From: Salsipaludibacter sp963735045
GTDB taxonomy: Bacteria > Actinomycetota > Nitriliruptoria > Nitriliruptorales > Nitriliruptoraceae
NCBI GenBank assembly: GCA_963735045.1
Contig: CAVTIZ010000001.1
Coordinates: forward strand, 248,001 to 312,000
Length of the DNA: 64,000 nt
Direction: 5' to 3'
The position numbers and the translations under genes are program-made. Under the pieces are notes generated by a model that saw only the letters and a program-made list of their open reading frames with translations, was not told the origin of the DNA and made no database searches. How positions within the stretch are numbered: the stretch's first letter is position 1; each line of letters starts with the position of its first letter. This document shows, in pieces, positions 1 to 8,854 of this stretch.

Positions 1-72
1 GTCCGGCGCGGGGCGGTCGAACACCTCGTACTTGACCGAGGAGCTGCCGGTGTTGAGCACCAGCACCCTCAC
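1..72 (-). CDS. ackA: Acetate kinase, N-terminal fragment (cut by window edge)
   Basis: Only the first 24 codons lie in the window. They read VRVLVLNTGSSSVKYEVFD and onward, which is the acetate kinase N-terminus with the N-T-G-S-S-S phosphate-binding loop. The enzyme interconverts acetyl phosphate plus ADP and acetate plus ATP in the cytosol. The GTG start (complement of 70-72) overlaps the pta stop codon in a GTGA junction, so the two genes are co-transcribed and probably translationally coupled. The rest of the gene lies to the left of the window. Confidence 0.9.
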   Translation of the reverse strand, partial: MRVLVLNTGSSSVKYEVFDRPAPD

Positions 73-2183
73 GGTGACTCCCCGTCCGGAGTCGCCGAGT
101 CCTCGTCGGCCTCCTGGGCCTGGATCGCGGTGATGGCGACGGTGTTGACGATGTCGGGCACGAGGCAGCCACGTGACAGGTCGTTGACCGGCTTGCGCAG
201 TCCCTGCAGGATCGGACCGATCGCGATCGCCCCGGCGGAGCGCTGCACCGCCTTGTAGGTGTTGTTGCCGGTGTTGAGATCCGGGAACACGAACACGGTG
301 GCCCGGCCCGCGACCGAGGACTCGGGCAGCTTCTTGGCGCCGACGCCCACGTCCACGGCGGCGTCGTACTGGATGGGTCCCTCGATGGCCAGGTCCGGGG
401 CGGCCTCCCGGGCGAGCTCGGTGGCCCGCGCCACGCGCTCGACGTCCTCACCGGAGCCCGACTCGCCCGTGGAGTAGGACAGCATCGCGACCTTGGGCTC
501 GATGTCGAACATGCGGGCGGTCTGGGCCGACGACACCGCGATGTCGGCCAACTGCTCCGGCGTCGGGTTGGGGATGATGGCGCAGTCGCCGTACACCAGG
601 ACGCGGTCGGCCAGGCACATCAGGAACACGCTGGAGACGTTCGACACCCCCTCCCGCGTGCGCACGAACTCGAACGCGGGACGGATGGTGTGGGCGGTGG
701 TGTGGGCCGCGCCGCTGACCATCCCGTCGGCGTCTCCGAGGTGGACCATCATCGTCGCGAAGTAGCTGACGTCGCCCATCACCTCCTCGGCCCGGTCCAG
801 GACCATGCCCTTGTGCGACCGGGCCTCGACGTAGGCCTCGGCGTAGCGCTGGCGGTGCTCGGAGGTGGCCGGGTCGACGACCGACACGCCGTCCAGGTCG
901 ACACCGGCGGCGGACGCCCGTCGACGCACGTCGTCGGGGTCACCGAGGATCGTGAGTTCCACGACGTTGCGGGCACGCAGCAGCGACGCGGCCTTGAGCA
1001 CGCGCTCGTCGTCGCCCTCGGGCAGCACGATGTGGCGCCGGTCGGACCGGGCGCGTTCGATCAGGTCGTACTCGAACATCATCGGGGTCATCCGGTCCGA
1101 GCGCGACACCTCCAGGCGGGCCAGCAGCGCATCGATGTCGACGTGTTCCTCGAACAGGCCGAGCGCCGTGGCGATCTTGCGGCTCGACTGGGCGGTGATC
1201 AGTCCGGGCACTCGCGACACCGCCTCGGCCGTGTCGTAGGTGTCGTCGTCCACGGCGTGGATGGGCATCGGGACCCCGCCCATGCCGGCCACGAGGTCGA
1301 GGATCTCGGGGGCCGGTTCCAACCCACCCGACAGGATCATCCCGGCCACGTCGGGCTGGGTGTCCGACACCCGGCTGGCCAGGACACCGACCAGCACGTC
1401 GGGGCGGTCCCCCGGCGCGATCACCAGCGACCCCTCCTCCAGTCGCGACAACAGGTTGGGCAGCGACATCGCCGCGACCTTGACCGACGTGACCGGGACC
1501 TCGCTGTCGACGGCGCCGGCGACGACCTCGCGGGCGCCGAGGGCCGCGACCACCTCGGCGTACGTCGGCATGCCCAGCACCGGGTCCTCGGGGACGGCCG
1601 CGGTGACGGCATCGAGGTCGGCCAGCGCCCCACGCAACTCCTCCAGGTCCTCCTCGGCGACGCGGTTGACCACGATCGCGGTGGTCACGACCCCCTCCTC
1701 GGACAGCAGGTGCTGCGTGAGGCGGGCCTGGTCGGCGACGTCGTGGGGGCTCTGGCCCCGACCGGACAGCACGGCCACGACCGACGCCCCGAGGTTGCTG
1801 GCCACACGGGCGTTGAACTCGAACTCCAGCGCCGCCCGGGTCCCGGTCTGGTCGCTTCCCTCCACGACCACGAACCGACATCGGCTGGCGAGGTCGCGGT
1901 AGGCCGCGATGACCCCCTTGACCACCTCGTCCTCGCGTCCCTCGGCCAGCAGCGAGTCGACCTCCTCGTCGCTCCAGGCGTGGCCGATCCGGTCGTCCAG
2001 CTGGTAGCGATCGCGCATCAGCGCCATCCGGTGGTCGTCGTCACCGGTGACGACCGGGCGGAAGTAGCCGAGCCGACCGACCCGGCGGCTCAGGACCTCC
2101 ATCAGACCGAGTGCGACCAGCGACTTGCCGGAACGGGGCTGCACCGCGGCCAGGTAGAGGGCGCGGGCGCTGGAGGAGGTCAT
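69..2183 (-). CDS. pta: Phosphate acetyltransferase, long (two-domain) form
   Basis: This 704-aa protein is close in length to the long enterobacterial Pta. It transfers the acetyl group between acetyl-CoA and phosphate, giving acetyl phosphate for acetate kinase. Seen in the sequence: an N-terminal P-loop NTPase-like domain with a GKS Walker A near residues 13-21, a middle DRTGG-type region (about 210-320), and a C-terminal PTA/PTB catalytic domain from about residue 385 (DDERVLKAA) to the end. The start ATG at 2181-2183 is the first in frame. It sits at the head of a pta-ackA pair next to the arabinose genes. This may connect pentose breakdown to acetyl phosphate through a phosphoketolase, but no phosphoketolase gene is in this window. 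Confidence 0.95.
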   Translation of the reverse strand: MTSSSARALYLAAVQPRSGKSLVALGLMEVLSRRVGRLGYFRPVVTGDDDHRMALMRDRYQLDDRIGHAWSDEEVDSLLAEGREDEVVKGVIAAYRDLASRCRFVVVEGSDQTGTRAALEFEFNARVASNLGASVVAVLSGRGQSPHDVADQARLTQHLLSEEGVVTTAIVVNRVAEEDLEELRGALADLDAVTAAVPEDPVLGMPTYAEVVAALGAREVVAGAVDSEVPVTSVKVAAMSLPNLLSRLEEGSLVIAPGDRPDVLVGVLASRVSDTQPDVAGMILSGGLEPAPEILDLVAGMGGVPMPIHAVDDDTYDTAEAVSRVPGLITAQSSRKIATALGLFEEHVDIDALLARLEVSRSDRMTPMMFEYDLIERARSDRRHIVLPEGDDERVLKAASLLRARNVVELTILGDPDDVRRRASAAGVDLDGVSVVDPATSEHRQRYAEAYVEARSHKGMVLDRAEEVMGDVSYFATMMVHLGDADGMVSGAAHTTAHTIRPAFEFVRTREGVSNVSSVFLMCLADRVLVYGDCAIIPNPTPEQLADIAVSSAQTARMFDIEPKVAMLSYSTGESGSGEDVERVARATELAREAAPDLAIEGPIQYDAAVDVGVGAKKLPESSVAGRATVFVFPDLNTGNNTYKAVQRSAGAIAIGPILQGLRKPVNDLSRGCLVPDIVNTVAITAIQAQEADEDSATPDGESP

Positions 2184-2278
2184 GGGGCGAGCCTAGGTGA
2201 TGCCCCCCGGGACGCGCGGCCGGACCGATGCCCCACGGGTCGCGCGGCGACGGCGATCCACGCCCGGAACGGCCCGGC

Positions 2279-3325
2279 TCAGGTGGGTGGCGGCGCCGTG
2301 CTGGCACGGGGGACCAGGACCACCGGGACCTCCTCCGACCCGGCTCGTCCGGCCGCACCGCCCTCGACCTGCTCGAGCAGGACCTGCAGGCTTCGCTTCC
2401 CGACCTGGTCGAAGTCCTGGCGGACGGTGGTCAGTGGCGGCGCGAAGAAGGCGGCCTCCGGCACGTCGTCGAACCCGACGATGCTGACGTCGCGGGGGAT
2501 CGCCAGACCGGCCTCGTGCACGGCCCGGTACAGGCCCAGCGCCATCGGGTCGTTGCCGACGAACACCGCCGTCACCTCCTGTCCCGACGCCAGCAGTTCG
2601 TGGCCCAGTTCGTGGCCCGACCGGGCACCCCAGTCCCCCTCCAGCAGCGGCGGCACGTCACGGCCCGCGGCCAGGAGGGTGTCACGCCACCCAGCCGCGC
2701 GGGCAGCCGCCTCCACCCAGTCCTGGGGTCCGGCGAGGTGATGGACGGTGTCGTGTCCCAGGTCGAGCAGGTGCGTGGTGGCCAGGCGGGCACCCCCGTA
2801 CTGGTCGATGGTCACCGAGGCCACGTCACCGCCGCTGCCGCCGAGCACGGCCACGACGGGCAGGTCGGCCGGCAGCACCGACAGGGCTTCCACGGCCGTC
2901 GGCCGCGGGGTCATGACGACGAGGCCGTCGATCCCCTGGTCCCCCAATCGACGCACGGCCAGGTCGATGGAGGCCGGGTCCAGCGACCGCAGGCTGGCCA
3001 CGCTGACGAAGTAGCCGGCCTCCCGCGCCGCCTCCTGGATGCCGAACAGCGTCGAGGCCGGACCGAACAGGGTCGTGTTGAACCCGACCACGCCCAGCAC
3101 CTGCGACCGTCCCGTCACCAGCGCACGTGCCGCGGCGTTGGGCCGGTAGTCCAGTTCCGCCATCGCCTCCCGGACGCGACGTCGCGTCGCCGCGGCGACG
3201 GGGGCCGTGTCGTTGACGACCCGAGACACCGTCATCTGCGACACCCCGGCCCGTTCGGCCACGTCGGCCATGACCACGGTGCGCGCACCCGTCGTCCGCG
3301 CCGGCTCGTCCCCGGCGTCACTCAC
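2279..3325 (-). CDS. LacI-family transcriptional regulator 1
   Basis: A 348-aa LacI/GalR-family repressor. The N-terminal helix-turn-helix (about residues 18-45, VVMADVAERAGVSQMTVSRVV) is followed by a hinge and a periplasmic-binding-protein-like sugar sensor ending in the usual TTVRQDFDQVG segment. I chose the GTG start at 3323-3325 because AGAGGA lies 7 bases upstream and the longer upstream frame has no regulator homology. It is a tandem paralogue of the next gene and differs from it at the first recognition-helix position (SQMTVSR against SLMTVSR). Both keep Met and Arg at the other two specificity positions, so both could bind the TGTTAGCGCTAACA sites of this island. The effector is unknown; arabinose or an arabino-oligosaccharide is inferred from context. 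Confidence 0.9.
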   Translation of the reverse strand: MSDAGDEPARTTGARTVVMADVAERAGVSQMTVSRVVNDTAPVAAATRRRVREAMAELDYRPNAAARALVTGRSQVLGVVGFNTTLFGPASTLFGIQEAAREAGYFVSVASLRSLDPASIDLAVRRLGDQGIDGLVVMTPRPTAVEALSVLPADLPVVAVLGGSGGDVASVTIDQYGGARLATTHLLDLGHDTVHHLAGPQDWVEAAARAAGWRDTLLAAGRDVPPLLEGDWGARSGHELGHELLASGQEVTAVFVGNDPMALGLYRAVHEAGLAIPRDVSIVGFDDVPEAAFFAPPLTTVRQDFDQVGKRSLQVLLEQVEGGAAGRAGSEEVPVVLVPRASTAPPPT

Positions 3326-3383
3326 GTGTGGTCCTCTGGCGTGCGCATGTGGGCACTCCCCGTCCGTCGCCCGGGTGGGCCCG

Positions 3384-4595
3384 TCACCCCGTGTCACGGG
3401 CCCGTGCGACGCCCTGCAGGGTAGTTGGGCCGGTCGGACGGGTCGGTTCGCCCGCAGATCCGTTCCCACAGGTACTGGCGCGGGTGACCAGCGTCGCCGG
3501 CACGACCGTCGCGTCCGGGCCGTCCCCGCCGGCGATCTGGTCCAGCAGGCTCGCGACGCTGCGCCGGCCGACCTCGTCGAAGGCCTGGCGCACGGTGGTG
3601 AGTGGCGGGGCGAAGAAGGCCGACTCCGGGATGTCGTCGAAGCCGACCACGCTGAGGTCCTCGGGGATCCGCAGGCCGTGCTCGCTGACGGCCCGGTACA
3701 GCCCCAGGGCCATGGCGTCGTTGGCCACGAACACCGCCGTCACCTCGGACCGCGCCAGCAGGGTCGCCCCCAGGGCATGGCCCGAGGCCGGACTCCAGTC
3801 CCCGACCAACACCTCGGGGACGTCCCGTCCCGACTCGTCCAGCACCTGTTGCCAGCCACGACGACGCCCCACGCCCTCCACCCAGTCGTCGGGCCCCGCG
3901 AGGTGGACGACGGTCTCGTGTCCCTCGTCGAGCAGGTGGCGGGTGGCCAGCGAGGCCCCGCCCTGCTGGTCGATGGTCACCGACGCGATGGGCGCCGCCT
4001 CGGACGTGTGCACCGCCACGGCGGGCAGGTCGCGCGGCAGCGCCACCAGGGTCGCCAGCGCGGCCTCGTGGGGCGCCATCACGAGCACGCCCTCCACCCC
4101 CTGCGCACGCAGGCGCTGGACCACCGATCGGACCACGTCGGGGTCCAGCGACCGCACGCTGTCCACGGTGACGAAGTAGCCGGCGTCGCGGGCCGCCTCC
4201 TGGAAGCTGAACAGGGTCGATGCCGGGCCGAACAGGGTCGTGTTGAACCCGATGACGCCCAGCACGCCCGAGCGCCCGGTCACCAGCGCCCGCGCCGCCA
4301 CGTTGGGGCGGTAGTCCAGCAGGGCCATCGCGCGCTCGACCCGCTGCCGGGTCTCCGGGCGGACCGAGCCGGTCCCGTTGACCACGCGGGACACCGTCAT
4401 CAGCGACACCTCGGCCCGACGCGCCACGTCGGCCATCACGACCGAGCGTCCGTCGCCATCCCCCACCCCCCCGGCGCCGTCACCATCCCCGACACCGTCA
4501 CCAACCCCGACGCCGTCACCATCCCCGACGACGGCGGCACCATCGGGGGTCGACGGGGAGGCGTCGGGGGGGACGTCGTGGGGGGCGGCGGCCAT
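3384..4595 (-). CDS. LacI-family transcriptional regulator 2
   Basis: A 403-aa LacI-family repressor, last cistron but one of the ara operon. It starts 26 bases after the araA stop and ends 58 bases before LacI-1. The N-terminus is unusual: about 50 residues rich in Gly, Asp and Val (GDGDGVGVGDGV) precede the helix-turn-helix at about residues 52-78 (VVMADVARRAEVSLMTVSRVV). They are encoded by a 3 x 18-bp tandem repeat. The sensor domain closely parallels LacI-1 throughout (for example GVIGFNTTLFGPASTLF), so the pair is a local duplication. The ATG at 4593-4595 has AGGAG only 3 bases upstream. A later in-frame GTG could also be used, which would drop part of the repeat tail. Confidence 0.88.
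   Translation of the reverse strand: MAAAPHDVPPDASPSTPDGAAVVGDGDGVGVGDGVGDGDGAGGVGDGDGRSVVMADVARRAEVSLMTVSRVVNGTGSVRPETRQRVERAMALLDYRPNVAARALVTGRSGVLGVIGFNTTLFGPASTLFSFQEAARDAGYFVTVDSVRSLDPDVVRSVVQRLRAQGVEGVLVMAPHEAALATLVALPRDLPAVAVHTSEAAPIASVTIDQQGGASLATRHLLDEGHETVVHLAGPDDWVEGVGRRRGWQQVLDESGRDVPEVLVGDWSPASGHALGATLLARSEVTAVFVANDAMALGLYRAVSEHGLRIPEDLSVVGFDDIPESAFFAPPLTTVRQAFDEVGRRSVASLLDQIAGGDGPDATVVPATLVTRASTCGNGSAGEPTRPTGPTTLQGVARARDTG
4479..4532. repeat. 3 x 18-bp tandem repeat in LacI-2 N-terminus
   Basis: Three consecutive 18-bp units of the form GTCACCATCCCCGACNCC (4479-4496, 4497-4514, 4515-4532) differ at a few bases. They encode the Gly/Asp/Val-rich leader of the LacI-2 protein before its DNA-binding domain. 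Because the unit is a multiple of three, copy number changes would keep the reading frame. Confidence 0.85.
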
Positions 4596-4621
4596 GGGCT
4601 CCTCGGGGACGGGCGGCAGCG

Positions 4622-6124
4622 TCAGCCGAGTCCCAGTCGGAAGGCGGCGTCGTTCCAGCGCAACTCGTGCTCGAGGTCGGCCAGGTCGGTGTCGCCGTCG
4701 ATGGTGACCAGTTCGACGCCCACCATCCGGGCGAGGTCGGCCACCTCCTCGGGGCCGATCGCGGTGCTGTGGCTGGAGTGGTGGGACCCACCCGCCAGGA
4801 TCCACCCCTCGGCCGACGTCGCGAGGTCCGGCCGCGGCTGCCACAGCGTTCTCGCGACGGGCAGGTTGGGCATGGGCTCGGGTGCCTCCACGACGTCCAC
4901 CACGCAGGCCGTCATCCGGAAGCGGTCGCCGAGGTCGATCACCGAGAAGTTGACCGCGACCCCGGGTTGGGCGTCGAAGACCAGCCGCACGGGGTCCTCG
5001 CGATCGCCGATGGACAGCGGATGGACCTCGCAGCGGGGCCGGCCCGCCGCGATCGTGGGACAGACCTCCAGCATGTGGGCGCCCAGCACGAAGCTCCCCG
5101 ACGGGTCGAGGTGGTAGGTGTAGTCCTCCATGAAGCTGGACCCACCGGGCCGTCCGTGGGCCATGACCTTGGTGGCACGCACGAGCGCGGCCGTCTTCCA
5201 GTCGCCCTCGGCGCCGAAGCCGTAGCCGTCGACCATCAGTCGCTGGGCCGCGATGCCCGGCAGTTGGGCCACCCCGTACAGGTCCTGGAAGGTGTCGGTG
5301 AACCCCACCAGTTCCTCGTCTGCCAGCCATTGTCGGAGCCCGAGCTCGATCGCCGCCGCATCCCGCAGCGACCCGTGCCGGTCCCCGTCGGGCAGCAGTT
5401 CCGACGCCATGTCGTACTCGTCGGCATACGCCTCGCACAGGGTCGTGACCTCGCCGTCGGACAGCTCGGCGACACGTCCCGACAGCTCGCCGATGCCATA
5501 GCCGTTGACCTCGTAGCCGAACACCCGTTGGAACTCGACCTTGTCGCCCTCGGTGACCGCGACCTCGCGCATGTTGTCGCCCAGCCGACCGAGTCGGGCA
5601 CCGCGGGCGTCGGCCCGGGCGAACGCTGCCCGCGACCACGTGGCCAGCCGGGCGCCCACGTCCGGGTCCTCCCAGTGACCCGCCACCACCTTTCGACGGA
5701 TGCGCATCCGCGAGGCCATGTGGCCGAACTCGCGGTCACCGTGCGCAGACTGGTGGGCGTTCATGTAGTCCATGTCGATGTCGGCCCACGGCAGGTCCCG
5801 GGAGAACTGCGTGTGCAGGTGGACCCACGGCACGGCCAGGTCACCCAGGAAGGAGATCCACATCCGGGCCGGCGAGAAGGTGTGCATCCACAGCACCAAC
5901 CCCGCGCAGCGCGGGTCGGCGTTGGCCTCCCCGACCAGTCGGGCGAGCTCGTCGGGGGTCGTCATCACCGGCTTGCGCACCAGCGGCAGCGCCAGGCCCG
6001 CGTTGTCGTCGAGCCACCCCGCGATCGCGTCGGCGTTGGTCGCGACCAGGTCGAGCGTGTCGTCGCCGTAGAGGTGCTGGCTGCCCGTGACGAACCAGAG
6101 GTCGTGGTCACCGGACGGGATCAT
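4622..6124 (-). CDS. araA: L-arabinose isomerase
   Basis: Converts L-arabinose to L-ribulose in the cytosol. The protein is 500 aa, the same length as Escherichia coli AraA, and starts with the familiar WFVTGSQHLYG block. The Mn-binding residues fall at E306 (GAEGD), E333 (FMEDY), H350 and H448/H449 (GGSHH); the first three match the E. coli numbering. I chose the ATG at 6122-6124 because AGAGGAG lies 7 bases upstream; a longer frame to 6265 has no homology. It lies downstream of araB and araD and upstream of two LacI genes. The araD-araA gap of 174 bases contains a strong hairpin that could adjust relative expression. Confidence 0.97.
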   Translation of the reverse strand: MIPSGDHDLWFVTGSQHLYGDDTLDLVATNADAIAGWLDDNAGLALPLVRKPVMTTPDELARLVGEANADPRCAGLVLWMHTFSPARMWISFLGDLAVPWVHLHTQFSRDLPWADIDMDYMNAHQSAHGDREFGHMASRMRIRRKVVAGHWEDPDVGARLATWSRAAFARADARGARLGRLGDNMREVAVTEGDKVEFQRVFGYEVNGYGIGELSGRVAELSDGEVTTLCEAYADEYDMASELLPDGDRHGSLRDAAAIELGLRQWLADEELVGFTDTFQDLYGVAQLPGIAAQRLMVDGYGFGAEGDWKTAALVRATKVMAHGRPGGSSFMEDYTYHLDPSGSFVLGAHMLEVCPTIAAGRPRCEVHPLSIGDREDPVRLVFDAQPGVAVNFSVIDLGDRFRMTACVVDVVEAPEPMPNLPVARTLWQPRPDLATSAEGWILAGGSHHSSHSTAIGPEEVADLARMVGVELVTIDGDTDLADLEHELRWNDAAFRLGLG

Positions 6125-6182
6125 GTCGTCTCCTCTGGGCCGGGACCCCTCATCGAGGTCGGACGGCCCTGGTGGGTGCGGC

Positions 6183-6206
6183 ACGACCCGGGTGGTCCCG
6201 GGTCGT
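6183..6206 (-). promoter_or_regulatory. Intercistronic hairpin between araD and araA
   Basis: A perfect 10-bp inverted repeat, ACGACCCGGG and CCCGGGTCGT, surrounds a 4-base loop in the 174-base araD-araA spacer. No T-run follows in the direction of transcription, so it looks more like an mRNA processing or stability element than a complete intrinsic terminator. The remainder of the spacer shows no operator-like palindrome. Confidence 0.55.
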
Positions 6207-6298
6207 CCCGTGCTGCGAACGATGGTCGGTCGGCGGGGGTGGTCGACGGGGTCTGCCGGGTCCACGATGGTCCGCCTGGTCGGCGCGATGCGGGGCGC

Positions 6299-6991
6299 CT
6301 ACTGGCCGTACACGTGCTGGTAGCGGTCGTGGAGGGCGTCGACGTCGTCGGGCGCGATCGGCGTCGGCGTGCCGAGTTGCCGGGCCAGCAGCACCGAGCG
6401 GGCGTTGTCCTCGCACAGCACCGCGGCCTTGACGGCGGCAGTGGCCGATTCCCCGATCGTGAAGGGCCCGTGGTTGGCCATCAGCACGGCCGGCGACCGA
6501 TGGCCACGCAGCGTGTCGACGATCCCCCGCCCGATCGAGTCGTCGCCGATGAGGGCGAACGGGCCGACCGGGATCTCGCCCCCGAACTCGTCACCGATGC
6601 CGGTGAGCACGCACGGCACGGGCTCGCCCACGGCGGCGAACGCACAGGCGTACGGGCTGTGGGTGTGCACGACGCCGTTGACATGGTCCATGTGGCGGTA
6701 GACGTAGGCGTGCGCGGCCGTGTCGCTGCTGGGGCCCAGGGACTGACCGGCGACCGCGTTGCCGTCCAGCGTGCACAGCACCATGGACGCCGGGTCGAGG
6801 TCGTCGTAGGACACCCCGGACGGCTTGATCAGGAAGTGGTCACTGTCGGGCACCCGGGCCGACACGTTGCCCGCGGTCCACACCACCAGTCCCCACCGCA
6901 CCAGTTCGGCATGCAGGTGGGCGAGGTCCTCGCGCAGGTCGTCCAGCGACGGGTCGTCGGGGGCCAGGTCGATCGCGGTCTCGGTCGTCAT
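6299..6991 (-). CDS. araD: L-ribulose-5-phosphate 4-epimerase
   Basis: A 230-aa class II aldolase/epimerase family protein. It interconverts L-ribulose 5-phosphate and D-xylulose 5-phosphate, the last step of bacterial arabinose catabolism. Visible motifs are TAGNVSAR (phosphate-binding region), the zinc-site histidines of HTHSPYA, and ANHGPF. The C-terminus YQHVYGQ is typical of AraD. The start ATG overlaps the araB stop in an ATGA junction, so the pair is translationally coupled. Confidence 0.96.
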   Translation of the reverse strand: MTTETAIDLAPDDPSLDDLREDLAHLHAELVRWGLVVWTAGNVSARVPDSDHFLIKPSGVSYDDLDPASMVLCTLDGNAVAGQSLGPSSDTAAHAYVYRHMDHVNGVVHTHSPYACAFAAVGEPVPCVLTGIGDEFGGEIPVGPFALIGDDSIGRGIVDTLRGHRSPAVLMANHGPFTIGESATAAVKAAVLCEDNARSVLLARQLGTPTPIAPDDVDALHDRYQHVYGQ

Positions 6992-8811
6992 CGGGTCCGG
7001 GCCTGTCGTCGGAGGTCACGGAGGCGGTGCATCACGTCGTTGCCACCCTCGCCGAAGTACTCGTGCAGTTCGCGGTACTCGGCGTAGAGCGCGTCGTAGG
7101 CATCGGCGGCGTCGTCGTCGGGCTCGTACACCCCGCGGGTGACCGAGCCCATGGCCTCGGCGGCGGCATGGATGTCGGGATGGGCCCCGGCCGCGACCGC
7201 GGCGTGCATGGCCGACCCGAGTGCCGGTCCCTGCGACGAGCCGATCGTGCTCAGCGGCATCCGGGTGACGTCGGCGTAGATCTGCATCAGGAGTTCGTTC
7301 TTGAGCAGGCCGCCGGCGACGACCAGCTCGGTGACGGGCACGCCCGACTCCGTGAAGGCCTCCACGATCCGGCGGGTGCCGTAGGCGGTGGACTCCAGCA
7401 GGGCGCGGTAGACCTCGTCGGGACGCGTGGCCAGGGTCAGGCCGACCACCACCCCCGACAGCTCGTGGTCGACCAGCACCGACCGGTTGCCGTTGAGCCA
7501 GTCCAGGGCGACCAGCCCGTGCGCGCCGACGGACTCGTCGGCGGCCCGCGCGGTCAGCCACTCGTGGACGTCCATCCCCGAGTCCTCGGCGGCCTCGTGC
7601 ACCGCCGGCGGGACGGCCTGGTCGACGAACCAGGCGAAGATGTCACCCACCCCGCTCTGGCCGGCCTCGTAGCCCCACAGCCCGGGCACGATCCCGCCGT
7701 CGACCACGCCGCACATCCCCGGCACCTCGGCCAGGTGGTCGGCGTTCATCACGTGGCAGGTCGAGGTGCCCATGACCAGCAGCATCTGGCCGGGCCGCGT
7801 GGCCCGGGCGGCGGGGGCGGTCACGTGGGCGTCCACGTTGCCGGCACAGACCGCGATCCCCTCGGGCAGCCCGGTCCAGCCCGCGGCCTCGGCCGTCAGG
7901 CCGCCGACCCGATCACCGAGGTCGGCGATCTCGTGGGCGACCTTGTCCTCGACGAACCCCTCGAAACCGTCGGCCAACGCACCGAGGTAGTCGCGGGTCG
8001 GGTACTGGCCGTCCTGGCGCACCGCCTTGTAGCCGGCGGTGCAGGCGTTGCGCACGTAGGTGCCCGTCAGCTGCCACACGATCCAGTCGGCGGCCTCGAC
8101 CCAGTGGTCCATGCGGTCGTAGACGTCCCGCGCGTCCTCGAACAGCTCCAGTCCCTTGGCCAGCTCCCACTCGGAGCTGAGCCGACCGCCGTACCGACGG
8201 ATCCATGGCTCGCCCCGTTCGTGCGCCAACGCATTGATTCGATCGGCCTGGCCCTGGGCCGCGTGGTGCTTCCACAGCTTGACCCAGGCGTGGGGTCGGT
8301 CGCGGAACTCCTCGAGGTCCGACAGCGGGGTGCCGTCCGCCAGGGTCGGCAGCACCGTGCACGCGGTGAAGTCGGTCCCGATGCCAACCACCCGGGCCGG
8401 GTCCACGCCGCTGGCGGCGAGGGCCTTCGGGACGGCCTCCCGAAGCACGTCGACGTAGTCGCCCGGGGCCTGCAGGGCCCAGTCCGGTGGCAGTTCGGCC
8501 CCCGACGAGGCATCCAGGTGGGTGTCCATCACCCCATGGCCGTAGTCGTGGACGGCCGAGGCGAGCACCTCGCCGTCACGCACGCGCACCACCACGGCGC
8601 GGCCCGACAGGGTGCCGTAGTCGACCCCGACCACGACGGCGTCGGACCCCGGACCGGTGCCAGCCCGGCCCTCGGTCCCGTGCTCGGTCTCGTGCTCGGT
8701 CTGGGGCTCGGTCTCGTGCTCGGTCTGGGGCCCGGTCTCGTGCTCGGTCTGGGGCTCGGTCTCGTGCTCGGTCTGGGGCTCTGTCTGGGCGTGGGGCTCG
8801 GGGGCGGACAT
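6988..8811 (-). CDS. araB: Ribulokinase
   Basis: An FGGY-family carbohydrate kinase of 607 aa that phosphorylates L-ribulose. The kinase domain begins near residue 55 with GVDYGTLSGRAVVV, the phosphate-binding loop of the actin-like fold. Later motifs include GTDFTACTVLP, the MGTSTCH region and the conserved GGLLKN segment. Before the kinase lies an odd tail of four TEPQTEHE octapeptides (residues 10-41), encoded by a 24-bp tandem repeat and absent from usual ribulokinases. Two ATGs are possible. The one at 8809-8811 has GAGG 6 bases upstream, while the first (8815-8817) has GAGG directly abutting it, so I chose the second. It sits 43 bases after the last transporter gene, in the same operon. 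Confidence 0.95.
   Translation of the reverse strand: MSAPEPHAQTEPQTEHETEPQTEHETGPQTEHETEPQTEHETEHGTEGRAGTGPGSDAVVVGVDYGTLSGRAVVVRVRDGEVLASAVHDYGHGVMDTHLDASSGAELPPDWALQAPGDYVDVLREAVPKALAASGVDPARVVGIGTDFTACTVLPTLADGTPLSDLEEFRDRPHAWVKLWKHHAAQGQADRINALAHERGEPWIRRYGGRLSSEWELAKGLELFEDARDVYDRMDHWVEAADWIVWQLTGTYVRNACTAGYKAVRQDGQYPTRDYLGALADGFEGFVEDKVAHEIADLGDRVGGLTAEAAGWTGLPEGIAVCAGNVDAHVTAPAARATRPGQMLLVMGTSTCHVMNADHLAEVPGMCGVVDGGIVPGLWGYEAGQSGVGDIFAWFVDQAVPPAVHEAAEDSGMDVHEWLTARAADESVGAHGLVALDWLNGNRSVLVDHELSGVVVGLTLATRPDEVYRALLESTAYGTRRIVEAFTESGVPVTELVVAGGLLKNELLMQIYADVTRMPLSTIGSSQGPALGSAMHAAVAAGAHPDIHAAAEAMGSVTRGVYEPDDDAADAYDALYAEYRELHEYFGEGGNDVMHRLRDLRRQARTR
8689..8784. repeat. 4 x 24-bp tandem repeat in araB N-terminus
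   Basis: Four in-frame copies of a 24-bp unit encode TEPQTEHE (one copy TGPQTEHE) immediately before the ribulokinase fold. Each unit is itself two similar 12-bp halves. The unit length is a multiple of three, so copy number changes would not break the kinase. Confidence 0.9.
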
Positions 8812-8854
8812 GGCCATCCTCGTGGTCGTGGTCGGTCGGGAGCGGGTCCGCTCG

